DNA of 64,000 nucleotides from Nitrosomonadaceae bacterium (GTDB lineage: Bacteria; Pseudomonadota; Gammaproteobacteria; Burkholderiales; Nitrosomonadaceae): the NCBI GenBank assembly GCA_002721545.1, contig PBKR01000031.1, positions 1 through 64,000 of the forward strand, read 5' to 3'. The notes under the pieces were generated by a model, which had not been told where the DNA came from, searched no databases, and saw nothing but the letters and a program-made list of their open reading frames with translations. Position 1 is the stretch's first letter, and every line of letters begins with the position of its first letter. A program made the position numbers and the translations under genes. This document shows, piece by piece, positions 29,765-39,365 of this stretch.

Positions 29765-30436
29765 CTATCTATACCGCGTTGGATCAGGAACCCTTGCAGC
29801 CTTAAAACCAGCACGGCGTAAACGACAAGAGTCACATAACCCACAAGCAACCCCCTCTTCATTAGCCTGATAACATGATACTGTCATGCCATAATCTACA
29901 TCAAGTAACTTTCCCTTTTGAATTATTTCGGCTTTAGACAAATTCATGAGCGGTGCATGGATATTTAATTTCTTATTTTGAGTTGATGCCTTAGTTGCTA
30001 AATTTGCCATTCTTTCAAATGCTTCAATATATTCTGGCCGGCAATCAGGATATCCAGAATAATCTACAGCATTTACACCAATAAAAACATCACCACTTCC
30101 TAGCACCTCAGCCCAGGACAATGCAAGTGACAGCATTATCGTATTCCTAGCAGGGACATATGTAACTGGAATCCCTTCCTTAACCCCTTCTACAGGCATA
30201 GCAACAGAGTCATCAGTTAGTGCAGACCCGCCAAATACCGTCAAATCAATATTTATAATCTGATGTTTCAGCACCCCAATTTCCTGTGCTAAATACCTTG
30301 CTGCTATAAGTTCAGATCTATTCTTCTGGCCGTAATCTAAGCTCATAGCATAGCACTGATACCCTTTATCACGAGCAATCGCAAGAATAGTAGCAGAGTC
30401 TAGTCCTCCTGATAAGAGCACTACGGCTTTTGTCAT
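29765..30436 (-). CDS. queC: 7-cyano-7-deazaguanine synthase
   Basis: Converts 7-carboxy-7-deazaguanine to preQ0 with ATP and ammonia in queuosine biosynthesis. The 223-residue protein has the PP-loop SGGLDS (9-14), SLDYGQKN, the family motif [14 protein letters not shown] and the zinc-binding cysteines in the C-terminal [11 protein letters not shown]. It follows queE by 41 bases on the same strand, placing two consecutive pathway steps together. Confidence 0.97.
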   Translation of the reverse strand: MTKAVVLLSGGLDSATILAIARDKGYQCYAMSLDYGQKNRSELIAARYLAQEIGVLKHQIINIDLTVFGGSALTDDSVAMPVEGVKEGIPVTYVPARNTIMLSLALSWAEVLGSGDVFIGVNAVDYSGYPDCRPEYIEAFERMANLATKASTQNKKLNIHAPLMNLSKAEIIQKGKLLDVDYGMTVSCYQANEEGVACGLCDSCRLRRAGFKAARVPDPTRYR

Positions 30437-30477
30437 CTGGCCAAAAAAATAATTTTATATATAATTTTACTGAACCC

Positions 30478-31209
30478 TCATCGCCCCGGCTCTTCACCCC
30501 AGAGCAATTTATGTAGCTGAATCTGTACCCTAACACCTAAACGATCACGAAGTACCCATTCTGCAAGTAATGTAGGGTCAAGCTTATTATATACAGGAGA
30601 AAACAAGATTGGACATAATTTATCCAAATTATAATTATGCATTATCTTAACCGCCCACTGATAATCAGCTTCATTACATAGAACAAATTTTAACTCATCC
30701 TGGCTAGTAAGATGATTAAGGTTATTCCAATTATTTTTCTGGCTTTCCCCTGACGCTGGAGTTTTAATATCTATAATTTTTGTTACACGATCATCTACGT
30801 TGGACACATCCTGTGAACCACTAGTTTCAAGTGACACTAAATACCCTGCGTCACACAATAATCTAAGTAACAATAAACATTTCTTCTGAGCCAGGGGCTC
30901 CCCACCGGTAACAGTAACATTCTGTACTTTGTAATCAGATATCCTGCTTAAAACTGAAGAAACTGATAAATTCTTGCCATAATGAAAAGCATATTCAGTA
31001 TCACAATAACTACAACGTAAAGGGCATCCAGTTAAACGCACAAACACTGTTGGCAATCCTACACGACTGGTCTCACCTTGAAGAGAGACAAAAATTTCAT
31101 TAACTCGCAGAGTCTCTGATTCAAATGGTTGTATAACTTTGTGCTGCGATGAAGAAGCAGAAATAGAGGTAGAAGTAGAAGTAGAAGCCATATTGCACTG
31201 TATCAACAT
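30478..31209 (-). CDS. queE: 7-carboxy-7-deazaguanine synthase (radical SAM)
   Basis: Radical SAM enzyme that contracts carboxytetrahydropterin to the deazaguanine ring. In the 243-residue frame, the core starts at about 35 (RVNEIFVSLQGET). The cluster cysteines are Cys62, Cys66 and Cys69 in GCPLRCSYCDT, followed by VTGGEPLAQ. The first 22 residues are a Ser/Thr tract encoded by a GTAGAA-type microsatellite and are not part of the fold. Alternative starts are ATG at 31209 or 31191; neither has a good ribosome binding site. Between cpoB and queC. Confidence 0.95.
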   Translation of the reverse strand: MLIQCNMASTSTSTSISASSSQHKVIQPFESETLRVNEIFVSLQGETSRVGLPTVFVRLTGCPLRCSYCDTEYAFHYGKNLSVSSVLSRISDYKVQNVTVTGGEPLAQKKCLLLLRLLCDAGYLVSLETSGSQDVSNVDDRVTKIIDIKTPASGESQKNNWNNLNHLTSQDELKFVLCNEADYQWAVKIMHNYNLDKLCPILFSPVYNKLDPTLLAEWVLRDRLGVRVQIQLHKLLWGEEPGR

Positions 31210-31235
31210 TAAGCTATAAAAAACAATCCCTATTT

Positions 31236-32000
31236 CTAATTATCTAATCTTTTTTTGGCCTTTTCTGCCGCATCACTAGTAGGGTATTTTTCAATTAAAT
31301 CTGCTAAGATTTTTTTTGCGGCTGTTTTAAAATTTATCTCTTTCTGACTACTTGCAATATTTAGCATTGCATCAGGCACTTTCTCGCTTTCTGGGAAATC
31401 TTTAATTAATTCTTTTTGCACAAAAATTGCCCGCTTAAAATCACGCATAGCATAATAAGAATTCCCTATCCAATAATGGGCACTAGGCACAAGATTGGAC
31501 TCTGGGTAATTTTCTATAAAGCTCTTGAATTTGGATACAGCACCCTTAAACCTGCCTATCTTGAACATATTAAAAGCTTCTTGATAGTCACTATTCTCCT
31601 CATCAGTTATTAGAGTGACGCTAGTTGGCAATGGTACTTGAGCAGCAGAGGAATTTATATTTGATACGGTATCAGGTTGTTCAATTCTTCTTAACCTACT
31701 ATCTAAATCAATATAAAAATCCTTCTGCCTATTTTGAGACAAAGCCATATCGTTTACTAGCACTTCAATCTGGCCATTTAATTCACTAATCTCACGCCTC
31801 AATTCTTCAATTTGATTGTTAAGACCAACAATTGCTTGATTATTCATTTCTTCAAGCTTAGTAATACGCGCTTCTTGTATTTTTATCTGCTCCTGTTGCT
31901 CTGCACGCTCTTTTTGCGCAACCTCATCTTCAAATAGTGCAGCGTAACTAACATTACAATTATTTAATACAAACAATAACAAGATAGCGCGCAAATACAT
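31236..32000 (-). CDS. cpoB: Cell division coordinator CpoB / YbgF (Tol-Pal system)
   Basis: Periplasmic TPR protein that couples the Tol machine to septal PBP1b activity. The 254-residue precursor has a signal peptide (about 1-20), a trimerising coiled coil (about 28-100, rich in E/Q/L heptads) and a C-terminal TPR domain starting near 135 (YQEAFNMFKIGRFKGAVSKF). It follows pal by two bases in the tol-pal operon, as is usual. Confidence 0.93.
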   Translation of the reverse strand: MYLRAILLLFVLNNCNVSYAALFEDEVAQKERAEQQEQIKIQEARITKLEEMNNQAIVGLNNQIEELRREISELNGQIEVLVNDMALSQNRQKDFYIDLDSRLRRIEQPDTVSNINSSAAQVPLPTSVTLITDEENSDYQEAFNMFKIGRFKGAVSKFKSFIENYPESNLVPSAHYWIGNSYYAMRDFKRAIFVQKELIKDFPESEKVPDAMLNIASSQKEINFKTAAKKILADLIEKYPTSDAAEKAKKRLDN

Positions 32001-32002
32001 TT

Positions 32003-32503
32003 TTACTCGCCCTCATAGCGAATATCTACACGACGATTTTCAGCCCAAGACGCCTCATCATGTCCGACAGCTCGTGGTTTTTCTTCACCATAACTAACGG
32101 ACTCAATCTGATGCTCCTGAGTTCCAGCTAATGTCATAACCTTCTTCACACTATCAGCACGACGCTGGCCCAATGCAATATTGTATTCGCGGCTACCACG
32201 CTCATCTGTATTACCTTCTAAGCGAATCTTTGCATTAGAATTATCACGCAAGTATCGAGCGTGTGACAACACCATAGAATTATATTTGTCATTCACCACA
32301 TATTCATCAAATTCAAAATACACACTACGCTTTGACAAAATATTAGTTGGATCAATTAATGGATTTATAGTGGGAGCACTTGTGACATTCTCTCCAGATA
32401 TAGTATTTTTATTTGCCTGTGCCCCCTCTCCATCTGGTTTTGTAGCTTTGTTAGCACATGCTGCCAATAAAGCTAACAGAACAAAACATAAAATCTTTCT
32501 CAT
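32003..32503 (-). CDS. pal: Peptidoglycan-associated lipoprotein Pal
   Basis: Outer-membrane lipoprotein that binds peptidoglycan and TolB and drives outer-membrane constriction. The 166-residue precursor has a lipobox LLAAC with the lipidated Cys16 and a short linker. An OmpA-like domain (about 55-165) includes VYFEFDEYVV and LEGNTDERGSREYN, with the peptidoglycan-binding Asp and Arg in NTDERGS and QRRAD. AAGGAG gives a strong ribosome binding site. Between tolB and cpoB. Confidence 0.97.
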   Translation of the reverse strand: MRKILCFVLLALLAACANKATKPDGEGAQANKNTISGENVTSAPTINPLIDPTNILSKRSVYFEFDEYVVNDKYNSMVLSHARYLRDNSNAKIRLEGNTDERGSREYNIALGQRRADSVKKVMTLAGTQEHQIESVSYGEEKPRAVGHDEASWAENRRVDIRYEGE

Positions 32504-32547
32504 GATCTTCTCCTTATAAATTAACCACTATGCTCTACTAAATAAAA

Positions 32548-33906
32548 TCAAAATTTGCGGCGCGATTTTCGTAAAGGCCCCCATGCTGGCTCTCTTATAT
32601 CTGCTTCCCGTGTTGATAATTCCTGTCGAGTTCTACCATCACTTGATACTGCAGCTAATATACCACGTCCTTTAATTTCAGTTGCATATAGGATTATTTT
32701 ACCGTTTGGGGCAAAGCTGGGAGACTCATCAAATAATGAATCAGTTAATAATTGTACCTGACGAGTTTCAAGGTTCTGTATAGCCACATTAAATCTTGAG
32801 CCGTTACGATGTATAAAGGTAAAGCTTTTACCATCATGATGATACTGCGGGCTTACATTATAACTGCCCTCAAAAGTAAGACGCTCTGCTGTCCTTGATA
32901 CAGATCCCGTTACAGGCATGCGATAAATTTGAGGACTACCACCACGGTCAGAAGTAAAAATAATTGACTTTCCATCCGGCGAGAAATTAGGTTCAGTATC
33001 AATACCAGGGCTTCTAGTCAGCCTTCTCAAACCACTACCATCAGCATTTATTAAAAAAATTTGCGACCCCCCTTTCTTACTCAACACCACTGCAAGCTTT
33101 TTTCCATCAGGGGACCATGCTGGAGCACTATTACTACCCCTATGTTTTGCAATGGCTTTTCGTTCTCCAGTTGCTAATGTCTGCACATGAATAATTGGCT
33201 TTTTATTCTCAAATGAGACGTAAGCTATTTTAGTTCCATCTGGTGACCATGCAAGTGAAATAATTGGCTCAATATACTCAATTGCTGTTCTTGCATTGAA
33301 TCCATCAGCATCGGCAACCTTTAATGAATATTTTTTTCCTTGTTTCTCCACGTAAGCAATACGAGTACTAAAAACACCTACATCTCCAGTTAACTTCTCA
33401 TAGATATGATCAGCCATTCTATGAGCAACAGCACGTATTCGCTTTACAGAAACAGTTTCCATATCACTAATTAGTATTTCCTGCTTTGCTACATCCACAA
33501 GACGATATCGTACCTCTATCTGCCCATTAGATAATAACCTAGTAGAACCAATAACTAACGCACTAACACCTCGTATCTGCCAGTCTGGATAAATAATATC
33601 GCTAAGCCCATGAGGAGTTGAACTCCCTGAATCAACGATTCTAAATAGTCCACTCCGTTGTAGATCAGATTTCACGACAGCTGTTACACTTTGCGTAAGC
33701 CTTTCTTCATTAACAAATGGAACAATAGCAATAGGAATCTGAGAAGCGCCACCGCCAAAAATCTCAATATCTAGTGCAGCATGAATTGGTGTGCTGAATA
33801 AACAAAATATTAGCACAAATATAGAACTGAAGAATTGATGTAATGAATCCCACATAAATCCAATTTTTAAAATAATATTTTTATGAATATCGATTATATT
33901 AATCAT
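32548..33906 (-). CDS. tolB: Tol-Pal system protein TolB
   Basis: Periplasmic partner of Pal and TolA. The frame encodes 452 residues: an export signal with the hydrophobic core FFSSIFVLIFCLFSTPIHA, the N-terminal TolB domain (to about 190) and a six-bladed beta-propeller with repeated SPDG blocks (AWSPDGKKLA, NFSPDGKSIIF, SFAPNGKIILY). Two starts are possible. ATG 33906 overlaps the tolA stop and suggests coupling; ATG 33855 gives a more compact signal peptide with a poorly charged N-region. Follows tolA in the tolQRAB-pal-cpoB operon. Confidence 0.95.
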   Translation of the reverse strand: MINIIDIHKNIILKIGFMWDSLHQFFSSIFVLIFCLFSTPIHAALDIEIFGGGASQIPIAIVPFVNEERLTQSVTAVVKSDLQRSGLFRIVDSGSSTPHGLSDIIYPDWQIRGVSALVIGSTRLLSNGQIEVRYRLVDVAKQEILISDMETVSVKRIRAVAHRMADHIYEKLTGDVGVFSTRIAYVEKQGKKYSLKVADADGFNARTAIEYIEPIISLAWSPDGTKIAYVSFENKKPIIHVQTLATGERKAIAKHRGSNSAPAWSPDGKKLAVVLSKKGGSQIFLINADGSGLRRLTRSPGIDTEPNFSPDGKSIIFTSDRGGSPQIYRMPVTGSVSRTAERLTFEGSYNVSPQYHHDGKSFTFIHRNGSRFNVAIQNLETRQVQLLTDSLFDESPSFAPNGKIILYATEIKGRGILAAVSSDGRTRQELSTREADIREPAWGPLRKSRRKF

Positions 33907-34756
33907 CTTGATAATGTACCTTAAGACTTAAATTCCGAAAACTTGGAAATAATAATTTGTCCTTTGGCAAAGGTAGCGGCCTAGCTTGAATAATTGCACG
34001 CTCTACTGCTTCATCAAAAGTCAAGAATCCGCTACTATTTCTTAATTTAATCTCCAAAATTTCCCCGCCTGGCAGCAATGTAACATCGAATTCAGCAACA
34101 GGATCATTTGGTAGTTCCGGCGGCATCACAATTTTACTTTTTATCTTTGCCAGAATCTTTGCCTTAAATTCATCTATCAAATTTTGCCTAGCTGCAGCTT
34201 TTGCATAAGCTAATTTTTGAAGCCTTCTTCTTTCTTCTTCTTCCCGTAACTCTTTCTGGAACCTTTCAGTTTCAGCTGCCACCCTAGCTTTTTGCTCTTT
34301 CTCTTTTCTCTCCCTTTCTTTCTTCTCCTTAGCTAGCCTTTCTTTCTTCTCTCTCTCTTTCTTCTCCTTAGCTAACCTTTTTTTCTTCTCCCTTTCTTTC
34401 TTCTCCTTAGCTAGCCTTTTTTCTTTTTTAAGCTCTATATCCGGCTTTGGAGAAAGTTGCTTTGCTTTCTTTGGCTGTACAGGCTCAATTCTTTTTGGTG
34501 GTAATAGCTCAGCTTTCTTTGTCGGTAACGATTCAACCTTTTTTAATGGCAGTGGCTTTGGTGGTAATGCCTTAACTTTCTTAATTGGTTCTTGTTCAGG
34601 CTGAGGTAAATCACTCCACAAATCCACCACTACCCCTGCTGGCGTATCAGTTTTCCAACTTAGCCCAAAAGTCATAAAAATAAAAAATACCACATGAACC
34701 AATAAAGCCAGTAGCCCTGCCTTAAATAATTTTTGGCTACGATTAGTAGATTTCAT
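33899..34756 (-). CDS. tolA: Tol-Pal system protein TolA
   Basis: TolA spans the periplasm, linking the TolQR motor to TolB/Pal. The 285 residues comprise an N-terminal membrane helix (about 13-32), a Pro-rich segment (about 50-105), a long Lys/Glu helical domain II (about 106-200) with a 13-residue repeat, and a small C-terminal domain III (about 205-285) with the TonB-like FDVTLLPGGEILEIKL. Overlaps tolB by eight bases. Confidence 0.93.
   Translation of the reverse strand: MKSTNRSQKLFKAGLLALLVHVVFFIFMTFGLSWKTDTPAGVVVDLWSDLPQPEQEPIKKVKALPPKPLPLKKVESLPTKKAELLPPKRIEPVQPKKAKQLSPKPDIELKKEKRLAKEKKEREKKKRLAKEKKEREKKERLAKEKKERERKEKEQKARVAAETERFQKELREEEERRRLQKLAYAKAAARQNLIDEFKAKILAKIKSKIVMPPELPNDPVAEFDVTLLPGGEILEIKLRNSSGFLTFDEAVERAIIQARPLPLPKDKLLFPSFRNLSLKVHYQDD
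34301..34417 (-). repeat. Three 39-bp tandem repeats in tolA
   Basis: Residues 114-152 consist of three consecutive 13-residue units of the type RLAKEKKEREKKK; at DNA level the CCTTAGCTA block recurs exactly 39 bp apart. The repeats extend the TolA helical domain II in frame, so copy-number change would lengthen or shorten the periplasmic rod without breaking the gene. Confidence 0.8.
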
Positions 34757-34781
34757 ACCTCTCTTCGAGTATTCATATTAA

Positions 34782-35198
34782 TCATTTTTTCTTAGCCAGC
34801 AGCCCCACTTTCGTAACTTTCTGTTTTTGAAGAATATCCATCATTTTTATTACTTCTTCATACCGTACATTTTTATCGGCAGCAATTACTACTGGCTGAT
34901 CTTTATTCTTTTGTTGTTTTTGTTTAATTAAAGCTATCAATTCAGCACGATTTACTTTTTGCTCTGTAGTTGTCAGCGCAAGATCACGTATGGCCAAACT
35001 TTTATCAACCTTAATAATCACTTCTAATGGTGCAACCGCAGGCTTAATAGATTTACCAATCTGAGGTAACTCAATCTGACCAGAATTCACTAGCGGTGCC
35101 GTAATCATAAATATAATTAACAACACCAGCATTACATCAATATAAGGCACGACGTTAATTTCGTTCATTAAGCGTCGCTTTGTTCGGCGCATGCTCAT
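34782..35198 (-). CDS. tolR: Tol-Pal system protein TolR (ExbD family)
   Basis: Subunit of the proton-driven TolQR motor. The 138-residue protein has one membrane helix (about 15-38) with the essential Asp in NVVPYIDVMLVLLIIFM. The periplasmic domain contains VIIKVDKSLAIRD and VVIAADKNVRYEEVIKMMD, standard ExbD/TolR motifs. 24 bases after tolQ and 25 before tolA. Confidence 0.97.
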   Translation of the reverse strand: MSMRRTKRRLMNEINVVPYIDVMLVLLIIFMITAPLVNSGQIELPQIGKSIKPAVAPLEVIIKVDKSLAIRDLALTTTEQKVNRAELIALIKQKQQKNKDQPVVIAADKNVRYEEVIKMMDILQKQKVTKVGLLAKKK

Positions 35199-35222
35199 AA
35201 AATTATTCCAATTGGTTTATTG

Positions 35223-35909
35223 TTATCCACTAGCCTGACGCTGCAATACATTTGACAATTCTTCCATAAAACTTTCAAAACGTGTTGCTAGCTGATCAAT
35301 ATCCCTGGCATAGCGGTTATAAGCAATAACTGCGGGAATTGCAGCAAACAATCCCATAGCAGTTGCAATTAATGCCTCAGCAATGCCTGGTGCAACATGA
35401 GCAATAGTTGCTTGCGTTACATTTGATAGGCTACGAAAAGAATTCATAATCCCCCACACGGTTCCAAATAAACCAATATATGGACTTACTGAACCCACTG
35501 TGGCAAGAAAAGATAACTGTGATTCAAGCCTATCCATCTCACGCTGATACGTCGCCCTCATAGCACGACGTGTACCATCCATTACAACGCCTACATCTAT
35601 CCCCGGCTGACGATCATGTTTTATAAACTCTCGAAATCCCGCTTCAAAAATTCTCTCCATTCCACCTGTTGTATATCGCGCACTTAACACACTCTGATAT
35701 AGATCATTGAGGTCAGCACCTTTCCAAAATATCTCTTCAAATTCATCACTTTGTTTTGTTTCTTCTCTAATAGTATAAAGTTTCCTAAAAATGAACAACC
35801 AGGACAAAAAGGAGGCAATTAGCAGCATTCCCATTACAAGCTGTACGGGTATGCTAGCAGAGCCAATAAGAGAAAATATAGACATGTCTTGAGTAACGGT
35901 TACATTCAT
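35223..35909 (-). CDS. tolQ: Tol-Pal system protein TolQ
   Basis: Three-helix inner-membrane proton channel of the Tol motor, MotA/TolQ/ExbB family. The 228-residue chain has a first helix at about 15-38, a long cytoplasmic loop, and the paired C-terminal helices with LATVGSVSPYIGLFGTVWGI and GIAEALIATAMGLFAAIPAV, the conserved channel motifs. Follows ybgC by two bases, so ybgC and the tol genes are one operon. Confidence 0.97.
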   Translation of the reverse strand: MNVTVTQDMSIFSLIGSASIPVQLVMGMLLIASFLSWLFIFRKLYTIREETKQSDEFEEIFWKGADLNDLYQSVLSARYTTGGMERIFEAGFREFIKHDRQPGIDVGVVMDGTRRAMRATYQREMDRLESQLSFLATVGSVSPYIGLFGTVWGIMNSFRSLSNVTQATIAHVAPGIAEALIATAMGLFAAIPAVIAYNRYARDIDQLATRFESFMEELSNVLQRQASG

Positions 35910-35911
35910 AA

Positions 35912-36343
35912 TTAATTTCCAAATTTATGTCGCAATGAAATAGGCAAACTTGCCAATTTAAGTGTATCAGCACCTACACATACCACCTGTATAGTTGCGC
36001 TGGCTAGTGTAATTTGTCCACGAAGAACATGCTGCAAGATTGTAATACGAGCCTTACCAAGCTCAGTATTCTGCACTGTTACATGCAACAGATCATCTAG
36101 TATCGCAGGCTTAAAATATTCAATATTCAATGAACGTATCATGAAGATCACCCTATGAATTTGAGCTAAAGATTTTATATCCAAATCTAATCCGCGCATC
36201 CATTCATAACGAGCACGCTCCATAAAATTTAAATAGGTTGAATGATAAACCACGCCTCCCGCATCCGTATCCTGATAATAAACTCGTGTTGGGAGAATAA
36301 AAATCGGCTTAGTTTTTAATTTAGTTTTAATATTTTTCTCCAT
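35912..36343 (-). CDS. ybgC: Acyl-CoA thioesterase YbgC (Tol-Pal cluster)
   Basis: Hot-dog fold thioesterase of the 4-hydroxybenzoyl-CoA thioesterase type, acting on acyl-CoA or acyl-ACP substrates. The 143-residue product has the diagnostic YYQDTDAGGVVYHSTYLNF with the catalytic Asp, and ERARYEWMR. First gene of the tol-pal cluster, as in most proteobacteria, and 14 bases after ruvB. Confidence 0.95.
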   Translation of the reverse strand: MEKNIKTKLKTKPIFILPTRVYYQDTDAGGVVYHSTYLNFMERARYEWMRGLDLDIKSLAQIHRVIFMIRSLNIEYFKPAILDDLLHVTVQNTELGKARITILQHVLRGQITLASATIQVVCVGADTLKLASLPISLRHKFGN

Positions 36344-36357
36344 TTTTTAGCCTTTTA

Positions 36358-37398
36358 TCATTCTTCTTCCCATAACTCATTATTCAAGCCATCTCCTAAT
36401 ACCGCCCCAAAGTGTTTATATGCAAGACTTGTGGCCATACGCCCTCGTGGCGTACGCTTCAGAAAACCCTGTTGTATTAGATATGGCTCTAGCACATCCT
36501 CAATAGTATCTCGCTCTTCACTAATAGCCGCAGCTAAATTATCAATTCCAACAGGGCCACCATCAAATTTTTCTATTACTGACAAAAGTAATTTTCTATC
36601 CATTATATCGAGACCAATACTATCAACATCTAGCATCGTCAACGCCGCATTTGCCACAGCTTGGCTGATATGCCCTTCTGCCTTAACTTCTGCAAAATCC
36701 CTTACTCTACGTAAAAGCCTATTAACAATTCGTGGTGTACCACGTGAACGAAAAGCAATCTCTGCTGCGCCATCATTAGAAATCTCTACACTTAATACCC
36801 GAGCTGAACGCGTTACAATTTTGGCAAGCTCATCAGAAGAATAGAATTCTAATCGTGAGACAATACCAAAGCGATCACGTAGTGGATTAGTTAACATACC
36901 CGCTCGGGTCGTAGCCCCTACCAAAGTAAAGGGTGGCAAATCAAGTTTAACAGAACGGGCAGCAGGACCTTCACCAATCATAATATCTAGCTGATAATCT
37001 TCGAGTGCAGGATATAGGATCTCTTCAACCACCGGAGAAAGACGATGAATTTCATCAATAAACAATACATCGTTTGGCTCTAAATTAGTAAGCAGAGCTG
37101 CAAGATCACCAGGACGCTCCAACACAGGACCAGAAGTATGGCGCAAACTCACACCCATCTCTCTTGCAATTATATGAGCAAGTGTGGTCTTGCCTAAGCC
37201 TGGAGGACCATACAATAGCACATGGTCTAAAGCCTCCTTTCTACTCCTTGCTGCCTCAATAAATATTTGTAATTGCCCACGTACTTTTTCCTGACCAATA
37301 TATTCATCCAGACATTTTGGGCGCAAAGCCAACTCTAAAACCTCCTCTTGAGAGGAAACAGGGTCAGCATTTATTAATCGCTCAGTTTCAATCATCAA
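36358..37398 (-). CDS. ruvB: Holliday junction branch migration ATPase RuvB
   Basis: AAA+ motor that drives branch migration with RuvA. The 346-residue protein has Walker A GPPGLGKT (64-71), Walker B FIDEIHRL, the presensor-1/sensor-1 region [18 protein letters not shown], sensor-2 [17 protein letters not shown] and the C-terminal winged helix ending near LAYKHFG. Length is typical. It follows ruvA by 23 bases. Confidence 0.98.
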   Translation of the reverse strand: MMIETERLINADPVSSQEEVLELALRPKCLDEYIGQEKVRGQLQIFIEAARSRKEALDHVLLYGPPGLGKTTLAHIIAREMGVSLRHTSGPVLERPGDLAALLTNLEPNDVLFIDEIHRLSPVVEEILYPALEDYQLDIMIGEGPAARSVKLDLPPFTLVGATTRAGMLTNPLRDRFGIVSRLEFYSSDELAKIVTRSARVLSVEISNDGAAEIAFRSRGTPRIVNRLLRRVRDFAEVKAEGHISQAVANAALTMLDVDSIGLDIMDRKLLLSVIEKFDGGPVGIDNLAAAISEERDTIEDVLEPYLIQQGFLKRTPRGRMATSLAYKHFGAVLGDGLNNELWEEE

Positions 37399-37421
37399 AC
37401 TGTACAGGCTGAATACTCATG

Positions 37422-38006
37422 TTATTTTTCCTTTGACAGAAGCTTAAGTGCCTGTCGTATCCCCTCGGATACAGTCACATCAACAGATAATTGTTTAGTT
37501 ACCCAACTAGCCTCACGCTCATTATAGCCCAATGATAACAAAGCATTGAGCACATCATTATTTACTTTTGAAGAAGATATTTGGTTATTCACACTAATCA
37601 TGTCAGAGTTAAGTTTGTCACGAAGCTCTAACAGTAGGCGCTCAGCAGTTTTTTTACCAATGCCTGGGATTTTAATAATTTGCTTACTATCCTGATCTAC
37701 AACCGCCTGATATAAATCAGTAACACTTAGACCCGATAAAACTGCTAATGCTGTTCTCGCTCCCACTCCAGAAATTTTAACAAGTTGACGAAAAGCCTGT
37801 CGCTCGGTTTCAGTTACAAAGCCATACAATAAATGCGCATCCTCCCGCACTACAAGATAAGTATGAAGAGTAACCTTCTCATCGTTACCCGGCAGGGTAT
37901 AGAATGTACTCATTGGAACATTGACCTCATACCCTACTCCCTGAACGTCAAGAAGAACCAATGGTGGTTTCTTTTCTATTAAAACCCCCGTTAATCTTCC
38001 AATCAT
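37422..38006 (-). CDS. ruvA: Holliday junction DNA helicase subunit RuvA
   Basis: RuvA tetramers bind the four-way junction and load RuvB. The 194-residue protein has the OB-fold domain I ([15 protein letters not shown] to about 62), the two helix-hairpin-helix motifs of domain II ([15 protein letters not shown] and [16 protein letters not shown]) and the flexible domain III that contacts RuvB (about 145-194). Overlaps the ruvC stop by four bases, giving a ruvC-ruvA-ruvB order. Confidence 0.98.
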   Translation of the reverse strand: MIGRLTGVLIEKKPPLVLLDVQGVGYEVNVPMSTFYTLPGNDEKVTLHTYLVVREDAHLLYGFVTETERQAFRQLVKISGVGARTALAVLSGLSVTDLYQAVVDQDSKQIIKIPGIGKKTAERLLLELRDKLNSDMISVNNQISSSKVNNDVLNALLSLGYNEREASWVTKQLSVDVTVSEGIRQALKLLSKEK

Positions 38007-38521
38007 GTCAGCCTTCCATGTTTCATGCTATACCCTTCTGTTGATGTCTGGCCTAAGCCCAAGCCACCATGAGCATGGCAAATAGCGCAAGCAAGGGCAT
38101 CTGCTGCATCTGCTCCAGGCGTTACAGAAAGGCGCAATAAACGCCTCACCATTTCTTGAACCTGCTCTTTCTTTGCATGACCGTTACCGACAACGGCCTG
38201 CTTAATTTGCAGTGCAGTATATTCAGCCACAAAAAGATCATTTAATACAGCCGCACAAATTGCAGCACCTCTTGCCTGCCCAAGCATCAGCGTTGATTTT
38301 GGATTAACGTTAACGAACACCTGCTCCACTGCAACTTGATCGGGATGATGTTGCATAATTACTTCATTGAGGTTATCCATGATTGATTTTAGACGTAATG
38401 GCAATGAAACATCTAATGTCTTAATGCGACCACTACTGACATAAGTTAATTTATTGCCAGTTTTATCGATAACCCCAAATCCAGTTATACGTAAGCCTGG
38501 GTCAATACCTAAAATGTGAAT
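38003..38521 (-). CDS. ruvC: Crossover junction endodeoxyribonuclease RuvC, with anomalous start
   Basis: RuvC resolves Holliday junctions. The frame is open from 38524 down and encodes [17 protein letters not shown] with the first catalytic Asp, then [18 protein letters not shown] and [14 protein letters not shown] with the remaining acidic residues. No ATG, GTG or TTG precedes the catalytic Asp in frame; the first conventional start (TTG 38404) would delete it. ATT at 38521, with AGGTG upstream, gives 172 residues, the normal RuvC length. Upstream DNA reads GTGAAATATTCAC; removing one A gives GTG AAT ATT CAC in frame, so a single-base slip or sequencing error is the alternative. Confidence 0.85.
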   Translation of the reverse strand: MHILGIDPGLRITGFGVIDKTGNKLTYVSSGRIKTLDVSLPLRLKSIMDNLNEVIMQHHPDQVAVEQVFVNVNPKSTLMLGQARGAAICAAVLNDLFVAEYTALQIKQAVVGNGHAKKEQVQEMVRRLLRLSVTPGADAADALACAICHAHGGLGLGQTSTEGYSMKHGRLT

Positions 38522-38543
38522 ATTTCACCTATCAGTTAATAAA

Positions 38544-39269
38544 TTAACTATCAATTACTGCTGAAGTAAAAACTTCCTGAACATCATCTATACTTTCAAG
38601 AGCATCTAGTAATTTTTTCATTTTTACTGCATTTTCACCTGTTAAAATAACCTCATTATCCGGCTTCATAGTTACTGCCGATAGCTCAGATTTAAATCCC
38701 AATTTAGCTAAAGATTTTTTTATCACTATAAATTCATATGGTGGGGTAATGACTTCTAAACTGCCATCATCATGATTAATTACATCCTCAGCACCAGTCT
38801 CCAATGCAGCCTCTACTAATTTCTCTTCGTTGGTATCTGGAGCAAAAAAAAGCTGGCCACAATGTTTAAATAAAAATAAAACCGACCCATCTGCTCCCAA
38901 TTTTCCACCATATTTAGTAAAAGCGTGCCGTACATCTGCAACAGTTCGCACACGGTTATCTGTCATACAGTTAACTACTACAGCTGCACCAGCCATACCA
39001 TAACCTTCATATCGAATCTCTTCATAATTTACACCATCCAGATCACCACTGCCACGCTTAATTGCTCGTTCTATATTATCCTTAGGCATGTTCTGATCAT
39101 AGGCCCTATCAACCGCTAAACGTAACCTTGGATTACTTTCTATTTCACCACCACCCAATCTAGCAGCCACTGTTATTTCTTTAATAGCCCTAGTAAAAAT
39201 CTTACCACGCTTGGCATCTGTTACTGCCTTTTTATGTTTAATGTTTGCCCACTTACTATGACCTGCCAT
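38544..39269 (-). CDS. yebC: YebC/PmpR family protein (probable transcriptional or translational regulator)
   Basis: The 241-residue protein begins [25 protein letters not shown] and contains [20 protein letters not shown] and [17 protein letters not shown], full-length hallmarks of the family. YebC-type proteins are described as DNA-binding regulators and, more recently, as ribosome-associated factors easing polyproline stalls; which applies here is unknown. Immediately upstream of ruvC, the standard proteobacterial order yebC-ruvC-ruvA-ruvB. Confidence 0.97.
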   Translation of the reverse strand: MAGHSKWANIKHKKAVTDAKRGKIFTRAIKEITVAARLGGGEIESNPRLRLAVDRAYDQNMPKDNIERAIKRGSGDLDGVNYEEIRYEGYGMAGAAVVVNCMTDNRVRTVADVRHAFTKYGGKLGADGSVLFLFKHCGQLFFAPDTNEEKLVEAALETGAEDVINHDDGSLEVITPPYEFIVIKKSLAKLGFKSELSAVTMKPDNEVILTGENAVKMKKLLDALESIDDVQEVFTSAVIDS

Positions 39270-39365
39270 GGTGTATATAATTTTTATTAAAGTAGGTTAA
39301 TATTACCATCCTGTTCTCCATGGATAAAGCAGGAAAGATATTTAAAAATATATGCTTCATTGTAT

